Under the pieces are notes generated by a model, which saw only the letters and a list, made by a program, of their open reading frames with translations, was not told the DNA's origin and did not search any database. Below are positions 26,448-35,983 of a stretch of DNA of 64,000 nucleotides, piece after piece. This stretch comes from Akkermansiaceae bacterium (GTDB taxonomy: Bacteria; Verrucomicrobiota; Verrucomicrobiia; Verrucomicrobiales; Akkermansiaceae): positions 210,219 through 274,218 of the forward strand of contig CAJIZY010000013.1 in the NCBI GenBank assembly GCA_905181965.1, given 5' to 3'. Each line of letters opens with the position of its first letter. The stretch's first letter is position 1. The translations under genes and the position numbers were made by a program.

Positions 26448-27814
26448 TCACTTACGATACGCAGGGTTTTTTTCTGCAGGAATTGGAGCTTTCGTCGACT
26501 TCTGCCAGTCTTGCAATTCTCTTAGCAACTCCTGCTTTTTTTCTTCATTTATTAGAACAAGATTCGTCTTCTCTGAAGCATCCATCTTCAAATTATAAAG
26601 TTCGATCGCTCCATCTTCGAAATATTGAATCAACTTCCAATCTCCCTTCCGAATGACACTGCATGGCGTCGTTCGGAAGAACTTCGAAGCGGAATCTGGA
26701 TCCGCTTTATAGCTCTGTAAATACCCAGGGAAGTGCCAGAAGAGTGAACGTGGTTTTAAATCCTTTTTCTTAAAAGTCGGCAGGAGGCTGACCCCATCAA
26801 GCCCGGTCTGCCCGGTCTGCCCGGCCAAATCTAGAAAGGTCGGATAAAGATCGATCTGAGAAATCGGAGTTTTATTTTTGGAACCGGCTTCGATCACCTC
26901 GGGAAAGCGCACCAGAAACGGTTCCCGGATCCCACCTTCATAATACATCCCTTTCACTCCGCGCAGAGGCTCGGCACGCGAGATGCTCCCGTGCGGCCCA
27001 TTGTCCGAAGTGAAAATCACAAGCGTATTCTTTGCCAAATTTTGCTCATCGAGAGTTTTTAAAATATGGCCTACTGCTTGATCCATCGCGTCAATCATCG
27101 CAGCATATTTTGGGTTTTTATGGGAACCATCGGGTGACTTCTTTTCATATTTTGCGGTCAGATTCTTGGGAGCCTGAATCGGCGTATGGACCGAGTAAAA
27201 AGGGAGATACACAAAAAAGGGGGACTTTGAGTTCTCCGTAATCCAGTTTGCGACATCTCTACTCAAACGCTCGGGTAGATGTTCCCCTATGGGCCCGTCT
27301 TTAAGATATGGATTTTTATAGGGGGAAAAATATGACTTAGGATGCCCCCAAGTAGTCCCCCCAAAATTTGCATCAAACCCATCCTTGGTGGGATCTTTGC
27401 TCAAATGCCACTTCCCAGCCACACAGGTCCGATAGCCCCTCGATTTTAAGGCCTCGCCACAGTCACAAATTCCCCATCGAGAATTTGCTTATTTTTGATC
27501 GGAATGAGCTTACGATTTTTGGCTTTTCCACGGTCTGAATTAGCCACCGTAAACACGCCATGACGAGGAGTGTATTTCCCCGTCATCATACAAGCACGCG
27601 AAGGTGCACAATTTGCGGCTCCAGCATAAGCATTGCTGAAAGTCATCCCCTCCCTTCCGATTCGATCAATGTTTGGAGTCTCATAATATTTAGAACCCTG
27701 ACAGGAGAGGTCGGTATAACCTAAATCATCGGCATAAATCAGGACGATATTGGGATTTTTACCAAAACCTAAAACGGCGCCCAAAATGTGAATAAGTGCA
27801 AATTTCTTAATCAT
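26448..27814 (-). CDS. Second type I sulfatase, one frameshift
   Basis: ATG at 27814 gives signal peptide MIKKFALIHILGAVLGFG. The first part carries LIYADDLGYTDLSCQG and the formylglycine motif CAPSRACMMTGKY up to EFVTVA; the rest continues in another frame with EALKSRGYRTCVAGKWHL, FTSDNGPHG and GGIREPFLVRFPEV. The shift lies at about 27454-27456 and is explained by loss of one G in GCGGAG. Restored length is about 455 residues. The stretch RGYRTCVAGKWHL is present only when the shift is corrected, so the gene is probably functional. It is divergent from the OmpA-like gene (102-bp gap). Confidence 0.85.
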
Positions 27815-27916
27815 TCTTAACTGTAACGATTCCCTCGCTTCCAAGGTGAAAAGGAAGGAGGTTGGAATACCCTTGTCCCGATTCGGCTTGGAGAGGAAAC
27901 TTTTTTCTAAAATTTT

Positions 27917-29789
27917 ATGAACAAGATCCTTACACTTTTGGCTGCACTCATGCTCCAAATCCTCACCCCTGTCTCAGCACAGGAGTCAGGAACCGAGCTT
28001 ACCGGAGCCCAAAAAGACCGTGAACGGCTCATCGATTTAGCGCTTAGCCTGGAAGCAGACTTCGGCCGAACTCTTCAAGATTTCACCCAGCTTCAGAAAG
28101 ACTATGCCAAACTCCTTAAAGAGAAGGCGGTTCCTGATCAATCGGGAAAAGTTCAAGACCTCCAAGAAAAGCTTAAGCAAGCACTTGCTAAAATCGCGGA
28201 GAAAAGACCTACCGGACCCGATCCACACAACCAAGAGCTTCTGAAGCAAGATATGGTAAATCTCCGCAACGAGCTCCATCGCGAGCGGCAGGATCTCATG
28301 GTCGCCCGAGCACGCCTCATTCGCGTAAACGAACTAGAGAGCCAGCTAGACAAAGAAACGCTAGGAAAAATACAGGCAACGAAAGAGCTCAAGCAAATCA
28401 AAACCGAACATGCAAAACTCCTCAGTGAGTTGAAATCAACAATGGTAAGGCTCGAAAAAGCAGAGCAAGGCCACGAGATCGCAATCGCAAGAATTGACTC
28501 ACTGCAAAAAGAAAACCTCACTTTAAAAGAAAAAGTCAAAACTCAGGATGCCGAGATCGCACGCCTCCTCCCGATCGAACAACAATATAAAAAAGCGACG
28601 ATTGCAGCGACTGAACTCAAAAAAGAACAAAGCCGCCTCTCTAAAACCCTCACCGAGCGTGAGAAGCAATTGGCCAACCTCAAGTCTCATCTCGCTGCCG
28701 AGGTTAAGAGGAGCCTTGAGATTCCGATCTTAGTTCAGGCTAATTTTTACTGGAAGCATAGAAAACATATTCAGCAATAAAGAATTCAAAAACAACAACG
28801 ACGTTCTCACCGCCAAACGTCTTGAACTTGAGGAAAAGATCAATGAGGCACAACAGACCATTCTAGCGATGCGCGCCCAACTCGAAAAAAATGAGACAGC
28901 GATCGCTTCAGTCACGGAACTCACTACAACGAATGACCGTCTCGTCGCCGAGAAAGCCCTACTTGAAAATACCGTTAATATGGCCAAGGCCGAGCTCGTA
29001 AAAGCGATGGGATTACGAACCCGCCTCGAGGCTGAATTAGCAGAAACTAAAAAGGTCGCAATAGCTGTCGAAACACTCAAAAATAAGAACGCTGTTCTAG
29101 TTGAGGGGAAAGCTATGATCCAAGATCGACTGAGTGCGAACGAAAAAAGCTTTAGTCTACTCAAGGCAGACCGCGATAGATTGGAGATGGCTTATGAGAA
29201 CCTCGAAAAAGCAAAAACTGACCTTTCGACGGAAATCACCCAACGTAATGATGAACTGAACAAGCTTCGTGCTGAACTTGTTGAGAAGTCCGAGGATTCC
29301 GAAGGTATCGGTGCTCTCAAAGAAGAAAAAGCTACTCTTAAGGCACAGCTCCTGAAGCGCGACGAGGATTTAAAGAAGGCCCGCAAGGAACTCGGCAAAC
29401 TTCAAATTAACGCTACCGTCCTAGAAAAACAGCTCGTATCTCTCAAGCGGACCACTGCCTCCATCAATCCCATTCGCTACGCCAAAGGAGACGCTAATAT
29501 CACCAATCAACAAACTCGTGTCTTAAATGAAGTTCAACAAGTCCTGAAAATCTTCCCAAACGCCAGATTCGAAATCGTGGGCCATACCTGTGATCTTGGG
29601 ATAGCCGACCAAAACATCGATCTTAGCCGGCGGCGCGCGCAATCGCTTCATGACTTCCTACTCTCGAAGGGAATAAAAAAGGATCGCCTTAAACATCGTG
29701 GAATGGGCCAAAGCGAACCAGCTGTCCCCAACACTAACGAAGCCAACCGCCGTCAAAACCGGCGTGTTGAAGTTGAAATCCTCGACTAA
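27917..29789 (+). CDS. Long coiled-coil protein with C-terminal OmpA peptidoglycan-binding domain, one frameshift
   Basis: Signal peptide MNKILTLLAALMLQILTPVSAQ, then about 480 residues of Glu/Lys/Leu-rich coiled coil, and an OmpA-like domain in the last 110 residues (INPIRYAKGDANITNQQT, FEIVGHTCDLG, NIDLSRRRAQSLHDFLLSKGI, RRVEVEI). The first frame ends at 28778-28780, while the second is open from about 28735; joining them by removing one T from T5 at 28744-28748 gives VQANF-TGSIENIFSNKEF. About 624 residues when restored. The architecture would bridge outer membrane or envelope layers to peptidoglycan. GalM follows after 9 bp. Confidence 0.8.
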
Positions 29790-29798
29790 CCCTCCGCT

Positions 29799-30863
29799 TT
29801 GGAAACTTCTCCTTACGGGACCACCACAGACGGTCAAGCCGTCCGGCTTTTCACCCTAATCAACTCGTCCGGAATCGAGGTCCGGCTTTGTGAATATGGT
29901 GCCATCGTTACCTCTGTAAAAACGCCTGACTGCAGCGGAAAGTTCGCTAACATCACCCTCGCCAAAGACTCTTTAGAGGGCTGGCTAGAAAACCCGGAGT
30001 ATCTCGGTGCGACTGTGGGGCGCTACGGGAACCGAATTTCGAAAGGAAAATTTTCAATAGACGGCACCGACTACGAATTAGCCAAAAACAACGATCCAGG
30101 GGGCATCCCATGCCACCTTCATGGTGGTGAAAAAGGGTTCAGCCACGTTCTCTGGAACGGACAACCTGTCATTCGCCCACAGGCCAGCGGCGTTTGCTTT
30201 ACCTACTACTCGGATGCAGGTGAGGAAGGCTACCCCGGCAATCTTACCGCTAAAGTCACCTACTGGCTCACCGAAGACAATGAACTCATTTTTGAGGCGA
30301 CCGCCAAGACTGATGCCCCTACTCCGATTAACCTGATCAATCATACTTATTGGAACCTTTCCGGGAAACCCACCAAAACGATCTTAGATCACGTGCTAAA
30401 ACTAAACGCGAATCAATTCCTGCCCACCTCGGCTGGATTGATCCCGACCGGGAAAAAGGAGGCAGTTAAAGGAACCCCCATGGACTTTACCGAGCCCATC
30501 CGGATTGGAGAACGGATTAAGCACAACTTTGAGCCTCTGAAAATTGGAAATGGCTATGACCACTGCTGGGTCCTTCAGGAAAAGGGCTCCGGGGACTTAA
30601 TAACGACTGCAATTGTCCACGATCCAAAGAGTGGCCGGATTCTTGAAATAAAGACAGACCAGCCTGGAGTGCAATTTTACAGCGGGAACTTCCTCTCACG
30701 CAAACACACTGGCTTCTGCCTTGAGACCCAAGCATTTCCCGATTCGCCAAATCAACCCGATTTCCCGAATACTATTTTGAGACCTGGTGAGACCTACTCC
30801 CACACCTGTGTCTTTAAATTTTCGACAAGTTCCCATTATCTACCTGGCCTTGAAGGATCCTGA
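29799..30863 (+). CDS. galM: Aldose 1-epimerase (mutarotase)
   Basis: A 354-residue GalM; TTG start at 29799 (no better ATG upstream). It interconverts alpha and beta anomers of galactose and other aldoses. Recognisable features are YGAIVTSVKTPD, GATVGRYGNRISKGKF, HLHGGEKGFSHVLW (catalytic His), NLINHTYWNLSG (catalytic His region), NGYDHCWVL and CLETQAFPDSPNQPDFP with the catalytic Glu. The absence of a signal peptide makes it cytoplasmic. Its 3' end overlaps the convergent DUF3472 gene by 24 bp. With the SSS symporter (46163) and galactokinase (47849) it gives galactose use. Confidence 0.93.
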   Translation: METSPYGTTTDGQAVRLFTLINSSGIEVRLCEYGAIVTSVKTPDCSGKFANITLAKDSLEGWLENPEYLGATVGRYGNRISKGKFSIDGTDYELAKNNDPGGIPCHLHGGEKGFSHVLWNGQPVIRPQASGVCFTYYSDAGEEGYPGNLTAKVTYWLTEDNELIFEATAKTDAPTPINLINHTYWNLSGKPTKTILDHVLKLNANQFLPTSAGLIPTGKKEAVKGTPMDFTEPIRIGERIKHNFEPLKIGNGYDHCWVLQEKGSGDLITTAIVHDPKSGRILEIKTDQPGVQFYSGNFLSRKHTGFCLETQAFPDSPNQPDFPNTILRPGETYSHTCVFKFSTSSHYLPGLEGS

Positions 30864-32531
30864 TTGTGCGGCCCAGCACTTTCCTTCCTGATTCTCGACG
30901 AGAATGCGATAGAAATACTTCGTATCAGGCTTCAAATTCTTGAGCCTAAAACGATTGTCACCCATCGCAAGATCTCGGGCATCAGTCGAAGCGTCCCACA
31001 CTCTGCCCTTCCCAAACAGTTTCTCACTCGCTCTTCCACGCTCGGTGCCATGGAACTTTCGCGGAGCAAAGGTAATGGCATCTACTTCACCATACCACAC
31101 CACTCCTTTAGCCGCCCGCCCTGGTGATTTAAGCTGATAAGAAATGGTAGCAGAACCAGACTCAATCTCGGTCACATGACTGCCTCCTATTTCTGCAGGC
31201 AATTGATAGAGCCCCTCTAAAACATCCGGCTTGAGATATATCAGCCCCTTGTGCTGGTAACCTGACTTCACCTCAGCCGAGACCTCACGAAAATCCACGC
31301 CACCGGTTGTCATTCGAAACCAATGATCCTTGCTTATAGCGATTCCATGATTCTGAAATCGGGCTTTAGTTGTCATCCGGTCCACCGGAAAAATCTGTCC
31401 CGTAGCATCAACGAACCATCCCCTCCGATCAAGAACACGTTCCACGTCTCCCGTGCGCTCTACTTGGGGCGGACCCGGGACTTCACAAAAAGATGAGGCC
31501 CTAAGGATAGCCTTAGTATTCCTGCGAGGCACCTTGTTCCCCGCCGCATAAAGAACCCACTGATTTTTCGCCTCATCAAAAAGGTAGCCGTAATAAGTAT
31601 GATAAATTCCGTTCTTCTCGACGCGCAGAGCTTGGATCACCGACTCTGGTTGATGCGCATAGGGCGTCCAATTACGAATTTTCACACCTGAACCCTCATG
31701 ACCAAAGCCGCTGAACTCGGCATCAGGATTCCCGGTCGCCAATAGATGAGGCATCTGCTCGAGTGCCGGCAACTTTCCTTTCGCCCCCTTTTGGGAAAGC
31801 GCCCACATCGAGAAATTCACCCCTCCTGCGGCTCGTTGATTAGCCCCAAAACTAGCCCCAAAGTAACCAAAATTTGTCGTCATCGGACTGTAGCTTGAAC
31901 CACTTGATGTAGTCCGACTTTCAAAAATCCACATCACCGGCTCCGGACATCCCTCCGACCAGTAGCGGGTATGAATCGCAGCCGGCCGCCAGCGCACCCG
32001 AAGCAGGGACAACTTCATCATTTCAGCTCCTTTCAATCTGACCGACTTCACTATCCCCATGCCATTCCCAGATTTCATCAGAGAGATTTGCTGTTTTCCT
32101 TTTCGAAATGAGATCGGAAAAGTCCTCAGCTTTTCTTTTTTACCGACCAAGAATTCTCTCCGGTTCTCACCCACTTCTAGACTCCAGCTTCCTTCACCTT
32201 CCCCTTGGGCAAATTCAATAGTGACTGTCCCCTCAGTTTTTGCCTCCGCAAAAAGATACCATCGTGCTGTAGCCGCGTCCTTTCCGGAGATAAACTCAAG
32301 CGCCTGAAACGACGCACTGATCAACGCCTTCTCCTCTCCTTCCACCATACCTTTCCCGATCGCCCGAACCTTACCCTTATCAAAAAAGCCATTGTTGGCG
32401 GTCAGAACGAGCATTCCATTTTGGGATCGCTCAGCCTGATGAAACACCCCTTTTTTCTCTCCTGCTATCTTTTCCAAGGCAACGCAAGCTGAAATCGCTA
32501 CTAAACTCACTAATAAAACCAAGGACCTCAT
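30840..32531 (-). CDS. DUF5077/DUF3472 exported lipoprotein
   Basis: The ATG at 32531 gives MRSLVLLVSLVAISAC with a lipobox (I-S-A-C), preferred over a start 135 bp further upstream. About 563 residues. The N-terminal 130 residues resemble DUF5077 (FHQAERSQNGMLVLTANNGFFDKG, WYLFAEAKTEGTVTIEF). The centre is DUF3472 (RVRWRPAAIHTRYWSEGC..., FGYFGASFGANQRAAGGVNFSMW, HTYYGYLFDEAKNQWVLYAAG). The C terminus looks fibronectin type III-like (RLKNLKPDTKYFYRILVENQEGK). The combination is typical of Bacteroidota/PVC outer-surface proteins with likely carbohydrate-linked roles; biochemical function unknown. Confidence 0.8.
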   Translation of the reverse strand: MRSLVLLVSLVAISACVALEKIAGEKKGVFHQAERSQNGMLVLTANNGFFDKGKVRAIGKGMVEGEEKALISASFQALEFISGKDAATARWYLFAEAKTEGTVTIEFAQGEGEGSWSLEVGENRREFLVGKKEKLRTFPISFRKGKQQISLMKSGNGMGIVKSVRLKGAEMMKLSLLRVRWRPAAIHTRYWSEGCPEPVMWIFESRTTSSGSSYSPMTTNFGYFGASFGANQRAAGGVNFSMWALSQKGAKGKLPALEQMPHLLATGNPDAEFSGFGHEGSGVKIRNWTPYAHQPESVIQALRVEKNGIYHTYYGYLFDEAKNQWVLYAAGNKVPRRNTKAILRASSFCEVPGPPQVERTGDVERVLDRRGWFVDATGQIFPVDRMTTKARFQNHGIAISKDHWFRMTTGGVDFREVSAEVKSGYQHKGLIYLKPDVLEGLYQLPAEIGGSHVTEIESGSATISYQLKSPGRAAKGVVWYGEVDAITFAPRKFHGTERGRASEKLFGKGRVWDASTDARDLAMGDNRFRLKNLKPDTKYFYRILVENQEGKCWAAQSGSFKAR

Positions 32532-32795
32532 ATTCACTCTACGTTTGCCATCAGTGAATTCTACCGAATCAGGAGCGCTTGGCCTGCTCCCCCAGCGTGA
32601 AAACCCGCAATTTCTGAAACGAGGACCCTTTTCAAGGCTTAACTCTTGTCCGGGGAGCGATCCCAAGTGTTCGTCCGGACCGAGGAAACCAGAAGACCAC
32701 CTGAGCTGAAACGGGTCTCAGAAATCCATGATCCTAAAGTCTAAGGGTGTGGCTGTTGCCTTCTTAGCTTAATCTACTAATCTGTCTAAGAACTC

Positions 32796-33155
32796 ATGCC
32801 TAAAGTTACTATCTATCACTTCAATCATTGAGGATCTTCCACAAATGCCTTGGCGGTCGCCGAGGACCTAGGGGTTGATCATGAAGTTATTCTCTACATT
32901 AAAACACCACCCGACGAAGCCACCCTCACAAAAATCGTGGACGTCCTTGAAGATCCGGTACAGGACCTCGTTCGTAAGGATTCCAAATTTAAGAAACTTG
33001 AGCTTAATCCGGACGATTTCGTAGGTAATCCAAAGGCAGTTATCGATATCCTCGTAAAGCACAAGCAACTCCTTCAAAGACCTATTTTAGTCACGAGGAA
33101 GCAGGCCATTATTGGGCGCCCTAAACAAAGAATTATCGACTTTCTAAGTGCATAA
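32796..33155 (+). CDS. arsC: ArsC-family reductase, selenocysteine at the catalytic cysteine (in-frame TGA 32829-32831)
   Basis: A 119-residue ArsC/Spx-fold protein when TGA at codon 12 is read through. It starts MPKVTIYHFNH, then TGA, then GSSTNALAVAEDLG. In arsenate reductases the catalytic Cys follows N-x-(R/H) exactly here (pattern YHNPRCSKSR), so UGA replaces that Cys. The rest is intact: ILYIKTPPDEATL, DLVRKDSKFKKL, QRPILVTRKQAIIGRPKQR. Both sides of TGA are in one frame, so this is not an indel. A hairpin with GGUC loop begins 16 nt after the UGA (32848-32865), as expected for a bacterial SECIS. The reaction is probably arsenate or disulfide reduction with a selenolate nucleophile. ATG at 32796; next gene 190 bp downstream. 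Confidence 0.85.
32848..32865 (+). promoter_or_regulatory. Predicted bacterial SECIS of the ArsC-like selenoprotein
   Basis: CCUUGGC (32848-32854) pairs with GCCGAGG (32859-32865), seven pairs with one U-G, leaving loop GGUC. The loop starts 23 nt after the TGA. SelB of E. coli recognises a similar GGUC-containing loop in fdhF. Predicted by eye. Confidence 0.7.
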
Positions 33156-33344
33156 AATGGGAAGTAAGAATCTCACCTCACCACTAATTCTCCGATTGAA
33201 AACCCCGCTCTTGTTTCTAGGGAGATAGCTCGCAACCCCTTAAAATCGACCTCCCGTGAACTTCCATCGATTCCTTCATGGAGAAATCTAGAAAAAACAA
33301 AAAATCAGGCCCAGATGTGCCGCTTCCCTTATGATCATCCTCTT

Positions 33345-33941
33345 ATGAGAGACATTATTGCCCTCCTATCATTCCTCGCTCTCGGGTCGCTCGCGAATGC
33401 TCAAGATGCTCCCACTGCCAAAAATTGCCCTAGCAGATGTGCCGCCAGTAAGTGCGACGCCGGAGCCTGCGCCGCCGATTGCTGTGGCCCCACGGTCAAG
33501 CTCGCCGTCAATGGACTCGAGAAGGAAGGCGTTGCTGAGACCACCGAACTTACCCTCAGCGCCATGGCTGGCATCAACCATTGCTCGACCAGTGTCAAAT
33601 CCGGCACCGTCATGGTCAAGTATGATACCGAGAAGATGAAAGTCGCCGATATTGAAAAAGCGGTCGCTAAAAACGGCCTCAAAATTGTGGGTTACAAAGC
33701 TGACTTTAAGATCAGGGGCCTCGCCTGTCAGTCCTGTAGCAACCACCTCACCGCTGTTCTTGGTAAGACCGAGGGTGTTGTGAACGTCAATAAGGTCTGC
33801 CACATGAGCGGAACTGTGGGGATTACGTTTGATGCCAAAAAGACCGACAAGAGAAAACTCAAGGCCGCCATTCACACCACCAAATACAAGGTGGTTGAAT
33901 CCAAGAAGGAGGCACCTGCTGCTGCCACTTCTCAAAGCTAG
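33345..33941 (+). CDS. Exported Cys-rich protein with two heavy-metal-associated (HMA) domains
   Basis: Start chosen at ATG 33345, giving signal peptide MRDIIALLSFLALGSLANAQ; an ATG 30 bp upstream adds no more signal. After cleavage there is a Cys-rich segment (NCPSRCAASKCDAGACAADCC). A first HMA-like domain (about 52-115) has a single conserved Cys (AGINHCSTSV) instead of CxxC. The second (about 120-185) has ACQSCSNHL with CxxC. Both have the HMA beta-alpha-beta-beta-alpha pattern (GTVMVKYDTEKMKVADIEKAVAKNGL; GTVGITFDAKKTDKRKLKAAIHTTKYKV, in part). Likely a periplasmic metal (copper, mercury or similar) binder. A terminator hairpin follows. Confidence 0.8.
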   Translation: MRDIIALLSFLALGSLANAQDAPTAKNCPSRCAASKCDAGACAADCCGPTVKLAVNGLEKEGVAETTELTLSAMAGINHCSTSVKSGTVMVKYDTEKMKVADIEKAVAKNGLKIVGYKADFKIRGLACQSCSNHLTAVLGKTEGVVNVNKVCHMSGTVGITFDAKKTDKRKLKAAIHTTKYKVVESKKEAPAAATSQS

Positions 33942-33976
33942 GTCTTAATTCTAACTATTGTTTCCGTTCGCCGTCC

Positions 33977-34002
33977 ACTCCCTTCGCAGGGAGTAATTGT
34001 TT
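33977..34002 (+). terminator. Probable weak terminator
   Basis: ACTCCCT (33977-33983) and AGGGAGT (33988-33994) form a 7-bp perfect stem with TCGC loop, followed by AATTGTTT. 35 bp after the HMA stop codon. Confidence 0.5.
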
Positions 34003-34010
34003 CCCCCTCG

Positions 34011-34070
34011 CCCCTCCGCTCCAAAGCCGGCCTCAAAGCCCTTCCGCCAAAAGTAAATTCCTAGCAGCAA
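34011..34070. repeat. Diverged intergenic repeat, copy 1
   Basis: The stretch from CCCCTCCGCTCC to CTAGCAGCAA aligns by eye, with one 5-bp gap, to 37176-37240 (CCCCTCCG...CCGCCAACAACAAATTCCCAGC), roughly 70 percent identical. Both copies are non-coding and in the same orientation. Origin unknown. Confidence 0.4.
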
Positions 34071-34101
34071 AATTGCTACAAGAGGTGATGGCAACCATTC
34101 A

Positions 34102-34389
34102 CTACAGATGCGTCATTTTATAGAGTGCGAAACGCTCGACCGACCCCTCGGTCGCGGCCGCGTAGTCCTTTAGATGCTGCTGACCCATGTGCGCGAGCCA
34201 TAGGTCCCGTGAGGCCCAATTTTCGTAAAACATGAAGTGTTCCGGCTCTTCATTGTCCTGATGCAGGTCATACTGGAGACAGCCTTCTTCCGCGAGGGTC
34301 GGAGCAATGATCTTCTGAAGTTCTGCTTTGACGAGGTCAATCTGGTCCGGCTTCGCAAAGATGTGTGCAACGATAGTGAGTTTTGACAT
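34102..34389 (-). CDS. Antibiotic biosynthesis monooxygenase (ABM/YgiN-like) domain protein
   Basis: A 95-residue single-domain protein with the ferredoxin-like ABM fold: MSKLTIVAHIFAKPDQIDLV, then PTLAEEGCLQYDLHQDNEEPEHFMFYENWASRDLWLAHM (shown for identification only in part) and a C-terminal strand. This family includes quinol monooxygenase YgiN and small stress-related dimeric enzymes. Cytoplasmic. Divergent from the DEAD-box gene. Confidence 0.85.
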   Translation of the reverse strand: MSKLTIVAHIFAKPDQIDLVKAELQKIIAPTLAEEGCLQYDLHQDNEEPEHFMFYENWASRDLWLAHMGQQHLKDYAAATEGSVERFALYKMTHL

Positions 34390-34566
34390 ACTCGCGAAGG
34401 GTAAACAGGGTTGGTTCGTGGAGGCAAGGGTGACTCACAGGATCTCGTGCCTCTTTTTACTCGCCCGGTTCGCACAAATCACTTCCACCGCCTTTAGCGG
34501 GAGGAGGAGGAGTAAGATTCTTGGAGTGATACTCGCCCGATCACCCATTCCACACTATTCTCCCAT

Positions 34567-35807
34567 ATGCCCTTTTCTTCCTTTGCGCTCACCGAACCGC
34601 TTCTTCGCGCAGTCAGCCACTATCCCGAGCCAACTCGCGTGCAGTTAGAATCGATACCAGTGATTCTCGCAGGGGGTGACCTTCTCGCGACAGCACAGAC
34701 TGGATCGGGAAAGACAATGGCCTTTATTCTGCCGCTTCTACAGCGCTGGACCTCGGCCTCTGAAAAACTGAAACGGAACCGGCCGCTTAATATCCTCATC
34801 CTCGTTCCGACACGTGAACTCGCGGCGCAAGTCAGGACCGTGGTTCAGGAATGCGCGGCGCATCTTGACGAGCGACCAAAGGTCGTAAGCGCGGTCGGTG
34901 GAGTCTCGATCAATCCTCAAATGATGGCGCTGCGTGGAGGCGCTGATTTTGTCGTCGCGACACCGGGCCGGCTTCTCGATCTCGTCAAGCGTAATGCCTC
35001 GCGCATTGCACCCTGCTCGTCCTCGACGAGGCCGACCGACTCCTTGATCTCGGTTTCTCCGAAGAGCTGAACTGCATTTTTGATCTACTCCCGGCACGCC
35101 GACAGAATCTGCTTTTCTCCGCGACCTTTCCAAAGAAGGTCGAAGCGCTCGCGCTGAAATCGTTATACGAACCAAACCGCGTCCGCATCGACGAGGAACC
35201 GAAAGGCGCACCTGACATCAAGCAACAAGCGATCCGGGTCGATACAGAGAGACGCACACCGCTGCTCCAGCATCTCATTGAAAAGGAAAACTGGAAACGG
35301 GTGCTTGTCTTTGTGGCATCACAATACACCGCCGAGCACGTCGTGATGAAACTACGCCGCAATGGAATTCGCGCCGGGGCCTTTCACGGCGATCTCAGTC
35401 AGGGTGCCCGGAGCGAAGCGCTCGAAGACTTCAAGAACTCACATTTCAAGGTCATGGTCGCAACCGACCTCGCCGCACGCGGTCTCGACATCGTGGAGCT
35501 ACCCGTCGTTGTAAACTATGACCTGCCCCGCTCCGCAGATGACTATACCCACCGCATCGGTCGCACCGGACGGGCAGGGGAGCACGGTGTTGCCGTCAGT
35601 TTTGTCACCGCAGAAAACGAATCGCACTTTCGTCTCATCGAAAAGCGGAATGCCTGCCGTCTCACTCGAAAAGAGATCGAAGGTTTCGAGCCAACCGAAA
35701 CCCCGCGCGCGCGGCTCGCATCAGCAGGAACAGGCGGCATCAAAGGACGCCGCAAGAGCAAGAAGGACAAGCTACGCGAAGCGGCAGCACGGAAGCTCAA
35801 AGAATAA
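34567..35807 (+). CDS. DEAD-box ATP-dependent RNA helicase, one frameshift
   Basis: About 413 residues. All core motifs are present: Q-motif region ([12 protein letters not shown]), motif [25 protein letters not shown], motif II DEAD ([12 protein letters not shown]), motif III SAT (LLFSATFP), then [18 protein letters not shown] and [10 protein letters not shown]. The first frame runs into a stop at 35070, but LLVLDEAD and all later motifs are in another frame, joined by a one-base loss near 35010 (GCACCCTG for GCAACCCTG). A basic C-terminal tail follows ([19 protein letters not shown]). It is the RhlE/DbpA type by motif order; role in ribosome assembly or RNA turnover. Confidence 0.88.
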
Positions 35808-35983
35808 AAATCCTAGCAGCCAGCCGGTGAGCGTTGAAGTCCTACCTGCATAAACCAATATGGCCCGCCTTCTTAAAACGCTGGCTGTCGCATAAAAGAA
35901 TTCCGGGTGATCTATAATAAATTACACTTGGCGAACGATTTTGATCGCCCTCGGAGGGCTTCTTACTTACTTCTTTTTCGTCT

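Noticed and set aside
28869..29789. OmpA domain as a separate second gene
   Set aside because: It has no signal peptide and its coiled coil continues directly from the upstream frame, so a frameshift is more likely.
32850..33155. ArsC-like gene as a truncated protein starting with an internal TTG at 32850
   Set aside because: The sequence before the TGA is the conserved ArsC N terminus in the same frame, and the TGA falls at the catalytic Cys, so read-through as Sec explains it better.
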